From Oscillatoria sp. SIO1A7 (lineage in GTDB: Bacteria > Cyanobacteriota > Cyanobacteriia > Cyanobacteriales > Laspinemataceae): 64,000 nt of DNA. Within the stretch, counting starts at the first letter, position 1, and every line of letters begins with the position of its first letter. The DNA lies in assembly GCA_010672965.1 (NCBI GenBank), contig JAAHFN010000001.1, positions 142,108-206,107 of the forward strand. Reading direction: 5' to 3'. Positions 25,612 through 34,850 of the stretch are shown piece by piece. A program made the translations under genes and the position numbers. The notes under the pieces are model-generated. The model ran no database searches and was not told the DNA's origin. It saw only the letters and a program-made list of their open reading frames with translations.

Positions 25612-26814
25612 TTAAAATTTAAAATCCTTATCCCCAATGTTCGATTTGCCATTTTTTTTTACAGTAAAAGGAAGAGCAACGGTAAAGGTAGTTCCAATTT
25701 TAACTTTACTTTCGACGGCGATCGCGCCCTGGTGTAAATCAACTGCTTTTTTCACAATAGCCAGTCCCAGTCCGTTACCCTGTATCTTCCCTACATTTCC
25801 GCACCTATGGAATAGCTCGAATAGTTTTTCTCCTTGTTCTTCTTCAGGAATACCGATGCCGCGATCGCTGACGCGAAAAATGGCTATAGGGGGACTAACA
25901 AATGAAAATTGACCTTCCCCATCAGAGCGATCGATTTTAGATTCTAGCCTAACCTCGCCCCCTTCCGGAGAATATTTGATAGCATTAGAAAGCAAATTAG
26001 ACAAAATCAGCCCCAGCAGAGTTGGATCTAAACAAGCAGTAATATCTGTATTGTCGCTGGCGAAAACGAGTTGGTGACTGTCTTGACAGAGCGATCGCTG
26101 CTGTTCCACTATCTGGCTGCAAAATTGTTCCAGATCCACCCTTTCGGGATTAAAGCTTAGTTTGCCACCTTCCGCTTTACCGATAAACAGCATATCCTCA
26201 ATCAACCTATCCATATTTTCGGCAGCAGATTGAATCCAGTGGAGATATTTTAATTTTGTCTCCTCGTCCCACCGCTCTCTATGCAATCTCAGAGAATCTG
26301 CAGATAGCAAAATAGCAGACAGGGGACGGCGCAATTCGTGGGCGGCCATAGAAACATATTGGCTCGTGCGCTGCTCTTTTTCTTGAACAAATTGCCGGAG
26401 TTCTTCCGAGCTATCGAGAGCTTGGCTCATTTTTGTTTCTACTTCATGGCGCTGCAGGGAAATCTCGATAGTGGCGTGTAAGTTATTTTGTTTGAAAGGT
26501 TTGAGTATATATCCAAACGGTTCGGTTATTTTAGCTCTTTCTAATGTTTCCTTGTCTGCATAAGCGGTCAGATAAACCACCGGGACTCGAAAAAAATTTC
26601 TTATATATTGTGCTGCCTCTATCCCGTCCATAGAACCTTTCAAGACAATATCCATTAGCACCAAGTCTGGCCTATTATCTTGGCAAGCTTTAATCGCCCC
26701 CTCTCCTGAAGACACAATTTCACTTACAGCATAGCCCAACTTTGTCAGGCGTCCGGCTATATCCTCAGCTACAATCATTTCATCCTCAACAACCAAAATT
26801 TTTTTTAGAGTCAT
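25612..26814 (-). CDS. Response regulator receiver-histidine kinase hybrid
   Basis: 400 residues. Receiver domain 4-120: VVEDE, phospho-acceptor Asp in LVLMDIVLKG, Thr in YLTAYAD, Lys in ILKPF. HisKA domain about 150-215 with H-box SMAAHELRRPLSAIL. HATPase 260-385: N-box NLLSNAIKYSP, G1 DRGIGIPEEE, F box FELFHR, G2 GNGLGLAIVKK. The H-box has Arg where Thr is usual (HELRRP for HELRTP), which may lower phosphatase activity; this is inference. No membrane segment, so it is a cytosolic kinase controlled by its own receiver. It starts one base after the stop of the PAS kinase gene (TAA-C-ATG), so both are made from one transcript and probably act in one relay. Confidence 0.94.
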   Translation of the reverse strand: MTLKKILVVEDEMIVAEDIAGRLTKLGYAVSEIVSSGEGAIKACQDNRPDLVLMDIVLKGSMDGIEAAQYIRNFFRVPVVYLTAYADKETLERAKITEPFGYILKPFKQNNLHATIEISLQRHEVETKMSQALDSSEELRQFVQEKEQRTSQYVSMAAHELRRPLSAILLSADSLRLHRERWDEETKLKYLHWIQSAAENMDRLIEDMLFIGKAEGGKLSFNPERVDLEQFCSQIVEQQRSLCQDSHQLVFASDNTDITACLDPTLLGLILSNLLSNAIKYSPEGGEVRLESKIDRSDGEGQFSFVSPPIAIFRVSDRGIGIPEEEQGEKLFELFHRCGNVGKIQGNGLGLAIVKKAVDLHQGAIAVESKVKIGTTFTVALPFTVKKNGKSNIGDKDFKF

Positions 26815-26815
26815 G

Positions 26816-29719
26816 TTACAGTCTCCTGCGGTACTTTAGTTCCGAAAATTTTATTTGAAAATTAGTGCCATTACTGCTACTATTTACCACCAAAATTCCG
26901 TCTAATTGACGCACTAACATCCGTACTAATCGCAACCCCAAAGTTTCGGTGGTTTCCAAGTCAAAATCCTCGGGCATACCGACGCCATTATCGGCGATCG
27001 CCAACAGTAACTGGGCAGACTTGTCTTGGTCTATTACGGACTCTGCTTTATCGGCATAAAAAATAATCCTAATTCTTCCCTTATTTTTTTGAGGGAAAGC
27101 ATATTTAAGCGAATTAGAAACAAGTTCGTTAACAATCAAGCCACAGGGAATAGATGTTTCTATATTCACAGGAATAGTTTGCACCTCAAATTGAACTTGA
27201 ATGCGATCTTCGGGGCAGCCGAAAGATTGCAATAAATTGTTAACTAGAGATTTTAGATATTCTGAGAATTCAATCTTGTCTAGGGTAGGGGATTGATACA
27301 ATTGCTCGTGGATGAGCGCCATCGAGCGGATGCGATTTTGGCTTTCTTGAAATAAATAGATTGTTTCTGGTTCGTCAATATATTGAGCTTGCAGCTCTAG
27401 CATACTGCCGATGACTTGCATATTGTTCTTGACTCGATGGTGAATTTCTTTGAGCAGAAGTTCTTTTTCTCGCAGGGAAGCTCTAATTCTATCTTCGGCT
27501 TCTTTGCGATTGCCTATTTCCTCACAAATGCGAGCAACTCTATAGACTTTTCCCAATTCATTTTTAATTGGAAAAGCTCTATCTCCAATCCAACGCACCG
27601 TTCCATCGGCTCGCACAATCCGGTATTCTAAGCTAGTGGAATTCCCTTCTAATGTTTGGGCAAAAGATCTAATCACCGCTTTCCGATCTTCTGGATGAAC
27701 AGTATCTATCCACTTAGAAGGCTGCGAGCAGACAAACTGACGGGGATGACCCCAGATTTTTTCATAAGTAGGGCTCAGATAAAACAATTGATTCATATCC
27801 GGAGAAATCAGCCAAAAAACATCTTGAACGTTTTCGGCGAGCTGGCGAAACCGCTCCTCGCTCTCTCGCAGGGCTTCTTCTGCTTTTCGGCGCTCGGTGA
27901 TGTCTCGCAAGGAAAGCAAATAGGCGGGCTCTCCCTCCCAATCTGTAGGCACCACGCACATTTCCCCAGTCCCAACCTCACCTCCAGGACGAATAATTGT
28001 TAATTCGCTGGCGTTATCTATGGCGAGCGGCACCCCTAGATTGTAACCTACTAAGTTTTCTGTAGCTCGGCCAAAAAGCTTTCCAGCGGCAGGGTTGGCA
28101 AATCGCACCACCCCGGAGCAATCTACAATAGCAATAGCATCGGAAATATTGGTGACTATCGCGTCGAGTTTCCCTTGACTATGGCGCAGAGCTTCTTCTG
28201 CTGAGGCGCGATCGCTGATATCCCTATAAGCGCTTAACAACCAAACCCCATCTTGATAACGCACGATAGAAGTCGAAACCAGCAGAGTTTTTGCAGTGCC
28301 GTCTTTAGCCCGGATTGTCGTTTCTACATCTCGGCATCCTCCCTGCTGGATAATCTCTTGAATTCCAGAAATAGCCTTTTGATACTCTGCCGGATCGGGA
28401 TAGATAAAGCCCAAAAAGTTGCCGCTCTTGTTCGCCTCTGCCTTCAAATAGCCAGTAATCTCCTCCATTTTAGAATTGAAAATTTCAAAATATCCAGCTC
28501 CATCGCTAAAGGTAATGCCTTCTCCAACCGTTTCGATTACCATCAGCAATCGCTCTTTTCTAGCCTTGAGTTCTAACTCTGCATTCTTGCGCTCGGTGAT
28601 ATCCCGTCCCAAAGCCTGGAACTCGATTGCCTGACGTTCTCCGTTAAAGATGGCTCGCTCTGTCCATTGCTGAGTGCGGACTTCTCCATTGACCGCCACC
28701 CGATACTCAACCGTCGCCACTGGGTCGCTGGAGGTTAGAGCAAAGAGAGACTCTCCGTGCTTGACCAATTTTTCCCGGTCTCGGTCGAGAACGAACGAGA
28801 AAGCGCTCTGCCCGAGTAACTCCTGACGCTGTTTGCCGAAATAGCGACAGTAAGCTTCATTGACAAAAATCAGGGTGCCATCTGGCGTATAACGACAAAT
28901 TAATTCCGTTTGGTCTTCGACAATGGCACGATAGCGAGCCTCGCTTTTTTGGAGAGAAGCGATTAGCTGGCTTTTCTCCTCTTCTGCTCGCTGGCTTTCT
29001 AATATCTCCAGCCGCAATTGAGCAGTTCGCTCCTCGACTCTTGTTTCTACGTCGTCTTTTGTTTGTTGTTTTATTTTTTCTAGCGAGTTCTCAACTAGCG
29101 AGTTCTCAACTGCGGAGTTCTCAACTAGCGAATTCTCAACTGGTGTCAAAACGGCAGATGGCAGGGGAGAAGGAAGGGGGCTTTGCGTTGCGGGCATCCT
29201 TATACTAAGCTCGGGGCTTGCCCTTCGGTTTGGCTCGGGGCAAGTAGGGAAAGAGTCTTCTATAGCTTTAATCCCCTGTAGCAAACTGTATGGATCGATT
29301 AACCCGACTAATCCGCCCCGATCGTTAACCACGGGTAGATGGGAAACTCGATACCGTTCGTATTGTTTTAGGATGAGAAAGATATCTTGCGCCTTCGATT
29401 CTTCCAGGGCGAGAGGGTCGGCGGTCATCACTTCCCCGACGGTGCAGTTTGCTAAGTTAGCCCCAGAGGCGCTTAACCGCACTACATCTCGGTTAGAAAA
29501 CAAGCCTATTAATTGAGGCGGTTCTTCTGAGTTATCTTGGCAAGCCTCTACTACTAAGAGGCAGTCTCTAGCGCCAATAACTTCGTTCGATATCGTTTGG
29601 TCCAGGCATTCGGAGAATTGTTCTTCTGCAAGGGTGGCGATCGCTTCTGCCACTGGGGTCGAAGCTGTGGCGGTCGGAGGGTGGCGATTAATGGCTCGTT
29701 GGGCAGAAAAATCCAGCAT
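26816..29719 (-). CDS. CBS-PAS multi-sensor histidine kinase (HisKA_2 type)
   Basis: About 967 residues from the ATG at 29719, preceded by AAGGGGA; a TTG at 29761 would add 14 residues. A CBS pair spans about 15-155 (VAEAIATLAEEQF..., VGEVMTADPLAL..., SHLPVVNDRGGLVGLID). A linker follows with an ENSLV repeat and a coiled coil. Four PAS/PAC units follow at about 265-770 (SEARYRAIVEDQTELICRY; GRDITERKNAE; YRDISDRASAEEAL; LRDITERRKAEEAL). The transmitter is HisKA_2: LLLKEIHHRVKNNMQVIGSM, then IVNELVSNSLKYAFP and DNGVGMPEDF. No membrane span, so it is a soluble sensor. It probably passes phosphate to the receiver of the downstream gene, one base away. The ligand is unknown; the CBS pair suggests adenine nucleotides. 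Confidence 0.93.
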   Translation of the reverse strand: MLDFSAQRAINRHPPTATASTPVAEAIATLAEEQFSECLDQTISNEVIGARDCLLVVEACQDNSEEPPQLIGLFSNRDVVRLSASGANLANCTVGEVMTADPLALEESKAQDIFLILKQYERYRVSHLPVVNDRGGLVGLIDPYSLLQGIKAIEDSFPTCPEPNRRASPELSIRMPATQSPLPSPLPSAVLTPVENSLVENSAVENSLVENSLEKIKQQTKDDVETRVEERTAQLRLEILESQRAEEEKSQLIASLQKSEARYRAIVEDQTELICRYTPDGTLIFVNEAYCRYFGKQRQELLGQSAFSFVLDRDREKLVKHGESLFALTSSDPVATVEYRVAVNGEVRTQQWTERAIFNGERQAIEFQALGRDITERKNAELELKARKERLLMVIETVGEGITFSDGAGYFEIFNSKMEEITGYLKAEANKSGNFLGFIYPDPAEYQKAISGIQEIIQQGGCRDVETTIRAKDGTAKTLLVSTSIVRYQDGVWLLSAYRDISDRASAEEALRHSQGKLDAIVTNISDAIAIVDCSGVVRFANPAAGKLFGRATENLVGYNLGVPLAIDNASELTIIRPGGEVGTGEMCVVPTDWEGEPAYLLSLRDITERRKAEEALRESEERFRQLAENVQDVFWLISPDMNQLFYLSPTYEKIWGHPRQFVCSQPSKWIDTVHPEDRKAVIRSFAQTLEGNSTSLEYRIVRADGTVRWIGDRAFPIKNELGKVYRVARICEEIGNRKEAEDRIRASLREKELLLKEIHHRVKNNMQVIGSMLELQAQYIDEPETIYLFQESQNRIRSMALIHEQLYQSPTLDKIEFSEYLKSLVNNLLQSFGCPEDRIQVQFEVQTIPVNIETSIPCGLIVNELVSNSLKYAFPQKNKGRIRIIFYADKAESVIDQDKSAQLLLAIADNGVGMPEDFDLETTETLGLRLVRMLVRQLDGILVVNSSSNGTNFQIKFSELKYRRRL

Positions 29720-30091
29720 CAGGGTTGGTCCCCTTGGTGAAAGCGATCGCGATCGAGCCAAAAAAATTTAGCTCCTATTCTCTAGGGTACTCGCCAAAAT
29801 ACTTTTTTCTGTTTTCTAGAAAACAATACTACTTATTTTTTAGGGTTTTGAAGCAAAAACAGGTCGATCTAGGCTATCTATCCCCTAGATCGACCTCGAC
29901 TTTAGTCAAGATAGGTATATCTGGGGCCATTTGTATAATTATTTATTCTATAGCATTCCTAAACCATTTGCAGCTTAGGTTAATTCTGGGAATAAAAGTA
30001 CCCGCTCAAGAGGGATAGGAGCGCGATGCCCCCAACCCCTCCCAAAAAAAAGCGGTACTTTCTTTCCCAGAAGTCTCCTTAAAGCCGATCG
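29720..30091. other. Gene-free region ending in a dispersed repeat
   Basis: About 370 bp between the divergently placed PAS kinase start and the end of the Calx-beta gene. AT-rich, with a GGTCGATCTAGG...CCTAGATCGACC inverted repeat at about 29861-29897. At 30025-30080 it carries the inverse of the repeat found inside the mscS-like gene. Confidence 0.7.
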
Positions 30092-32659
30092 CTATTGCCA
30101 GCCAACAGCCGAGGTACTGACAACAGTTTTTAAATCAGGAGTAATCTCGACAGTATAATCAAAAGGAGAAGAGCCAGATCCTACTTGGGTCATTCGGGTG
30201 CCATCGGGGTTGCGAGGAGAAAAGAAAGACTGAGCTTGGACTACCAAATTACCGTTGGCGTTAGTCGAGATATCGGTAACCGTAAGAGTATTGCTTTTGC
30301 CGCTACTGAGTAGAGCTGATAAATAGGCTGCCTCGGTCATCTCTCCTGTCGCTGGATTAATCCGAGCTAGGACGGAAACTTTTGCGCCGCCCCCAGATCC
30401 GTAACTCTTGAGCCAATTTTGCGTTGCTCCGGTAGTTGCGCGGCGAAAATCTTGGCTGGAAGTGCCCTGAGTTCCATCTATGCTAAATACGCCATAGAGA
30501 TTGGTGCCATCCCAGAATAAGCCGAAACCTCGACCGTCAGCGCCAGCGGTCTCATAGTCGTTTCGCACCCAATTATTGGCAGGATTGGCACTATCAAAAC
30601 TAGCGATAATCGGATTTTGGTTATTAGTCGATTTTTGGTCAGTGCCGATATAAATAGTTTGCGTGCCAATAGTAAGTCGTTGCGCTTTGGTAGCAGCGAT
30701 CGCCGCTTCAGAAGTTAAAGCACTAAAGCCAACAAAAGTAGAATCTATAGCCGCTGGCAGTCCTCCGATCGGATCGTCATCTAATATTGTCAGAGTCGTC
30801 ATATTCTGGCTACCCAAACTGCCCCCAACCGCATTGCTCAGGGTTATTTCTACCGTTTCATTACTTTCTGCGTCCCCATCGTCGGCAATCGGAATTGAAA
30901 AACTCTTGCTGGTTTCTCCATCGGCAAATGTTAAAGTGCCGCTTGCAGTAGTATAATCCGTTCCTGCCGTTGCCGTACCGCTACTGCCAGTAATATAATC
31001 TACGGTTACCTCTCCATCGCTACCCCCCGTCCGAGAAATAGCTATTGTTGCTGTCCCTTCTCCTTCATTAACGCTAAAGTTAGCGCTATTAAATTGCAAG
31101 CTGCCCGGATTAGCCGCATCATTGTCAACGATTGTCAGAGTAGAGCTAGTTACAGTTCCTAGAGTCGCACCGCCCGTAGCATTGCTCAAAACCAGATTAA
31201 CTGTCTCGTCGCCCTCAAAGTTAGTATCATCTAAGACTGCGATCGCGAAACTAGCATTGTTCGCTCCATCGGCAAATGTTAAAGTGCCGCTTGCAGTAGC
31301 ATAATCCGTTCCTGCCATTGCCGTACCGCTACTGCCAGTAATATAATCTACGCTTACCTCTCCATCGCTACCCCCCGTCCTAGAAATAGCGATCGTTGCT
31401 GTCCCGTCTCCTTCATTAACGCTAAAGTTACCGCTGCTAAATGCCAAAATACCGGGATTGGTAACGCTATTATTAGAGCCGCTACTATTAGAGCTACTGC
31501 TATTGTCGCTACTGTTAGAGCCGCTACTATTAGAGGCGCTACTATTAGAGCTACTACTGTTAGAGCTACTACTATTGTCGGTACTATTGTCGGTACTGCT
31601 ATTGTTAGAGCTACTGCTATTGTCGGTACTGCTATTGTCGGTACTACTACTGTTAGAGCTACTACTATTGTCGGTACTGCTATTGTTCGAGCTACTAGCG
31701 CTGCTGCCGGTATTGTCGGTCTCGCTAATCGAGTCGCTCGCAGCATTATTATTAGAGCCACTATCATTAGAGTCGCTACTATCTGTTGGATTTAGCGGGC
31801 TCACCAACGCTGCACTAACTAATTGAGGCCAATTTACAGTAGCGACTGTAGTTTGCTGGGTCTGGGAGTTAATTGAATTGGCTTGCCTATTTGAGACTAT
31901 TGCTTCCTCTTCTACTTGCTGGGTCTGAGAGTTAATTAAATTGACTTGCGTATCTGGGATTATCGCTTCTTGACCAGTTACATCCCTAACCGAGCGATCT
32001 CTATTTACCAAAATATTGCTCGGAGGTCGGTTACTGAGGCGACCTTCCGAGCGACCGGAGCGAAGGTAATGCCCAAAAGCGCTGGCGATCGCCCCACTAA
32101 CCAGGGCAGCAGCTACATCTGAATTTTGCTCCAGATAATAAATAGTATCAAAACTCTCGCTGGGGTTGCGTCCTTCCGCAGCGCCATATAAAATAAAATG
32201 TTCTCGACCCGACTTAAAAGCCCCGCCAGCTAACGCTGCTGCTACATCAGTATTATTTGCCAAATAATAAGATTCGTCGAATAATTCCGCAGCACCGTTG
32301 CTAGCGAGTAAATCCACTTCTAGCCTACTACTTAAAGTAATTCCCTCAATTAGACCAGTCAAAGGATCGACGGGAGCGCGACCTTCCTCTCGACCGAAAA
32401 CAATATAATGGCCAAAAGCGCTACTAATTGCTTCGCTAGCAAGAGCCGCCGCCACATCTTGATTCTCGCTCAGGTAGTAGGCCGTATCAAAACCCGCACT
32501 TGGGTTGCGTCCTTCAGCGGCTCCAAAGGCACCAAAATGTTGCCAACCCTGACTGAAAGCGCCGCCAGCTATAGCTTCCCTAACGTCGGGATTGGCGCTT
32601 AGATAATAGGTTTCATCGAAAAATAACCTTGCTGCTTCTAATTCTGTTAATACAATCAT
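30092..32659 (-). CDS. Large Calx-beta domain protein with N-terminal YYL-NPDV repeats, probably secreted
   Basis: 855 residues from the ATG at 32659 (MIVLTELEAARLFFDETYYL). Residues about 9-225 hold four repeats of ~45 residues of the form FDETYYLSANPDV...A...HFGAFGAAEGR. A Ser/Asn/Asp linker of ~120 residues (SSSTDNSSSSN pattern) follows. Two Calx-beta domains come next (FSVNEGDGTATIAISRTGG ... FEGDETVNLVLSNATGG ... TLTIVDNDA; second at GSLQFNSANFSVNEGEG), about 100 residues each with calcium-binding acidic clusters. The last ~245 residues are an unrecognised beta-rich domain (IYIGTDQKSTNN, GFGLFWDGTNLYGVFSIDG). No N-terminal signal peptide, so export by a type I system is likely. It shares the N-terminal repeat with the 1488-residue protein at 37.5-42.0 kb. 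Probable adhesin or surface/matrix protein. Confidence 0.85.
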   Translation of the reverse strand: MIVLTELEAARLFFDETYYLSANPDVREAIAGGAFSQGWQHFGAFGAAEGRNPSAGFDTAYYLSENQDVAAALASEAISSAFGHYIVFGREEGRAPVDPLTGLIEGITLSSRLEVDLLASNGAAELFDESYYLANNTDVAAALAGGAFKSGREHFILYGAAEGRNPSESFDTIYYLEQNSDVAAALVSGAIASAFGHYLRSGRSEGRLSNRPPSNILVNRDRSVRDVTGQEAIIPDTQVNLINSQTQQVEEEAIVSNRQANSINSQTQQTTVATVNWPQLVSAALVSPLNPTDSSDSNDSGSNNNAASDSISETDNTGSSASSSNNSSTDNSSSSNSSSTDNSSTDNSSSSNNSSTDNSTDNSSSSNSSSSNSSASNSSGSNSSDNSSSSNSSGSNNSVTNPGILAFSSGNFSVNEGDGTATIAISRTGGSDGEVSVDYITGSSGTAMAGTDYATASGTLTFADGANNASFAIAVLDDTNFEGDETVNLVLSNATGGATLGTVTSSTLTIVDNDAANPGSLQFNSANFSVNEGEGTATIAISRTGGSDGEVTVDYITGSSGTATAGTDYTTASGTLTFADGETSKSFSIPIADDGDAESNETVEITLSNAVGGSLGSQNMTTLTILDDDPIGGLPAAIDSTFVGFSALTSEAAIAATKAQRLTIGTQTIYIGTDQKSTNNQNPIIASFDSANPANNWVRNDYETAGADGRGFGLFWDGTNLYGVFSIDGTQGTSSQDFRRATTGATQNWLKSYGSGGGAKVSVLARINPATGEMTEAAYLSALLSSGKSNTLTVTDISTNANGNLVVQAQSFFSPRNPDGTRMTQVGSGSSPFDYTVEITPDLKTVVSTSAVGWQ
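31440..31790. repeat. Low-complexity Ser/Asn/Asp-coding trinucleotide-rich repeat
   Basis: Runs of GCTACT, GTCGGTACT and GTTAGAGCT in 6-15 bp units encode the Ser/Asn/Thr/Asp linker of the Calx-beta protein. The opposite strand is open and gives leucine-rich false frames. Confidence 0.85.
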
Positions 32660-32751
32660 TTCTTGATCTTTAGATAAAAAATACTGGTACTGCGTGCAAT
32701 TATGCAAGGATGCAGAAATATGGACTTCTATAAAATACGATTAATTTGTAT

Positions 32752-32841
32752 TAGGACTTACGCAAATTGCCAAATATAACTCTAGATATAGAGTAGGGTG
32801 CGCAAGAAGCACCTTAAAAATAGAGCCTGTGCGTAAGTCCT
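32752..32841. mobile_element. MITE-like element, family A, copy 3
   Basis: About 90 bp with TAGGACTTACGCAAAT and GTGCGTAAGTCCT ends. The core GTAGGGTGCGC matches the 13804 copy. Confidence 0.85.
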
Positions 32842-33215
32842 GTTGTATAAAACAATCTAGGGACAATCCCCCTTAAATCGATCGTCTCCGAAGGTTAAAC
32901 GCCTATCTCAGATCGTTTTTACAGCCTTTTACAGCCCCTACAAACAGGTTGTTTCAACCGTCAAATATTATTTAGTATCGTTGTTATCAAATTATCAAAA
33001 TCTATATTTCAAAAACCGATTTAAAGACTTAACTAGGGGGTAGCAACGGGTAATGGCGACTGTGGGAAGATTGCTACCCCTCAAAAATTGACAAGCCAAG
33101 CGATCGCGACTTAGGCAGTAAGTCCTGGGTAAGTCCTGCTTACAATAAGTATTTCGTCAAAATCGCAGCTTGTCCGGATTTTGCCAAATAGCATTCATTG
33201 CATTTTGAGGCAGAC

Positions 33216-33307
33216 AGGACTTACGCAAAATATTTATTTATATCTAGTATTTGTAGGGGCAATCCCCCCGCGATCGCCCCTATGCGTAGAGCCCATGCGT
33301 AAGTCCT
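33216..33307. mobile_element. MITE-like element, family A, copy 4
   Basis: 92 bp with AGGACTTACGCAAAAT and CATGCGTAAGTCCT ends. The core GTAGGGGCAATCCCCCCG is nearly the same as in the 14259 copy. Confidence 0.9.
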
Positions 33308-33448
33308 GGCAGACCATTTTGAGGCGATCGCATTTTGAGCAAAAACCGCCTTGCAAAAAAAAATTATGAAGCGCTAATTCTGAAATATTGCCAATGGCTG
33401 CGATCGCACCCATATTGCTATTGTTCGCTATTGTAAAGTCTATTTGCC

Positions 33449-33706
33449 TTAGCTTTCTGAGTCTCGGGGGTTATCGGGTTGCTCCCCTATTCGCAGTTCT
33501 TGCTTAGATTTTTTCAATTGTTTCCAGAGGTCCTTAATCTCGTAATAAGCCTGTTCTGGCGATATCTTCCCACCCGTTTCTAGGCAACAGATATAACTCA
33601 CTCTCTGAGCAAACTCTTGGAGATTGGCATTAAAGGCCAAGTTCTCTGGCGTAAACTTGCCCCGGTAGCGACTGCGAGGATGAAGAAAATTATCTTTGTC
33701 CATCAT
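33449..33706 (-). CDS. Small conserved-looking cyanobacterial hypothetical protein (85 residues)
   Basis: MMDKDNFLHPRSRYRGKFTP start, then NLAFNANLQEFAQRVSYICC, LETGGKISPEQAYYEI and KDLWKQLKKSKQEL. It is soluble and mostly helical, with a Cys-Cys pair and a charged C-terminus. The pattern looks like a short conserved cyanobacterial family of unknown function; I recall similar proteins but cannot name a domain with certainty. GGAGG lies 9 bases upstream of the first ATG. Flanked on both sides by several hundred bases without genes, so it is a single-gene unit. Confidence 0.75.
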   Translation of the reverse strand: MMDKDNFLHPRSRYRGKFTPENLAFNANLQEFAQRVSYICCLETGGKISPEQAYYEIKDLWKQLKKSKQELRIGEQPDNPRDSES

Positions 33707-34181
33707 AGTTTCCTCCAGAATGATAAAATCTGCAACCTTTTACAGCCACTAAAGGATTTGGCCTGAGTTCCCTCAAGTACGAGCAGTCCAGAAAGCGGCT
33801 CCAAGAGTCGTCTTCCGGCTAAGGATTCTTACCAATATTTATATATGGTCCCTTAATTAGAGACTGCATTAAATTTTATTTACCTTATCTTAACCTAAGT
33901 TTAACCTAAAAATGGGAATGGGGACATGAGAGAATAGGGACCAAGGTGTCAATTTTAAGTTTTGAGTTTTGAGTTAAAAGTCTTTAACAGGACTTACGCA
34001 GAGACACTATTTGTAGGGTGACGCACCGCGCACCAAACTCTATATCTATAATTAAATCGAGCAGTTTGCGTATTTAATTTAAAACTTAAAACTCAAAACT
34101 CATTCCTTAAATCTCAATGCCCAATTCCCAATTCCCAATTCCCTTGAAATATAAGCTAAACAGTAGGTTTGGTGACTAGCA
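33707..34181. other. Gene-free region upstream of cobO
   Basis: Contains TTGAGTT heptamer-like runs at 33957-33978, a one-sided family A end (AGGACTTACGCAGAGAC at 33990) with a GTAGGGTGACGCACC core, and CCCAATT heptamers at 34118-34143. No cobalamin-riboswitch signature was seen upstream of cobO. Confidence 0.65.
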
Positions 34182-34850
34182 ATGCAAATAAATACCGATC
34201 TGGATTTGAAGGAAAATCGACAGGAGAATACGATCGCCGAGCCTGGGTCGCTGACCCCAGAGCAATACCGGCTCAAGATGCAGCGACGCAAGGAGGTGCA
34301 GGACCAGCGATTGGCCAAAGCCTCCAAAGAGAAAGGTCTGATTATTGTCAATACTGGTAATGGCAAGGGGAAGACGACTGCAGCTTTGGGGATGGTATTG
34401 CGATCGCTCGGTCACGGCTACCGGGTGGCGATCGTCCAATTTATTAAAGGGGCCTGGGAACCGGCGGAGAAAGAAGTCTTAAGCCGATGGGAGACCCAAC
34501 TAGAATTCCGTGCAATGGGAGAAGGCTTTACCTGGGAAACTCAAGATCGCCAGCGCGATACAGAAAAAGCCCATGAAGCTTGGTCTGTGGCGCTATCGTT
34601 TCTGGGCAATCCTGAATTTAAGCTTGTTTTATTAGATGAAATCAACGTCGCTATCAAGCTGGGATATCTATCTGTGGAAGAAGTGCTTGCTGGTTTAGAA
34701 CAAAAACCAGCAGACAGCCATATTATCCTCACGGGTAGAGGCGCTCCAGCAGCACTAATCGAGCGAGCTGACTTGGTTACAGAAATGAAATTGATTAAAC
34801 ATCCCCTCCGCGAGCAACAGATTAAGGCTCAAGCAGGAATCGAGTTTTAG
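34182..34850 (+). CDS. cobO: Cob(I)yrinic acid a,c-diamide adenosyltransferase
   Basis: 222 residues. It transfers the adenosyl group of ATP to cob(I)alamin-type corrinoids, forming adenosylcobamide. P-loop GNGKGKTT at residues 59-66; further family blocks QFIKGAWEPAEKE, MGEGFTWETQDR, VLLDEINVAIKLGYLS and HIILTGRGAPAALIERADLV. The N-terminal ~45 residues include the LTPEQYRLKMQRRKEVQDQR helix seen in CobO/BtuR proteins. ATG at 34182. Cytoplasmic. It complements the partial cobT at the start of the window, although the two are 33 kb apart. Confidence 0.96.
   Translation: MQINTDLDLKENRQENTIAEPGSLTPEQYRLKMQRRKEVQDQRLAKASKEKGLIIVNTGNGKGKTTAALGMVLRSLGHGYRVAIVQFIKGAWEPAEKEVLSRWETQLEFRAMGEGFTWETQDRQRDTEKAHEAWSVALSFLGNPEFKLVLLDEINVAIKLGYLSVEEVLAGLEQKPADSHIILTGRGAPAALIERADLVTEMKLIKHPLREQQIKAQAGIEF

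Larger units (their letters stand above)
32660..33448. other. Gene-free region with two family A MITEs
   Basis: About 790 bp. It includes the MITEs at 32752-32841 and 33216-33307 and a half-end TAAGTCCTGGGTAAGTCC at 33119-33136. No gene is recognised. Confidence 0.75.

Noticed and set aside
31458..31826. Leucine-rich plus-strand frame resembling membrane segments
   Set aside because: Reverse reading of the Ser/Asn/Asp linker of the Calx-beta protein.
33984..34181. Cobalamin riboswitch upstream of cobO
   Set aside because: No riboswitch core sequence was seen; the region is a one-sided MITE end and heptamer repeats.
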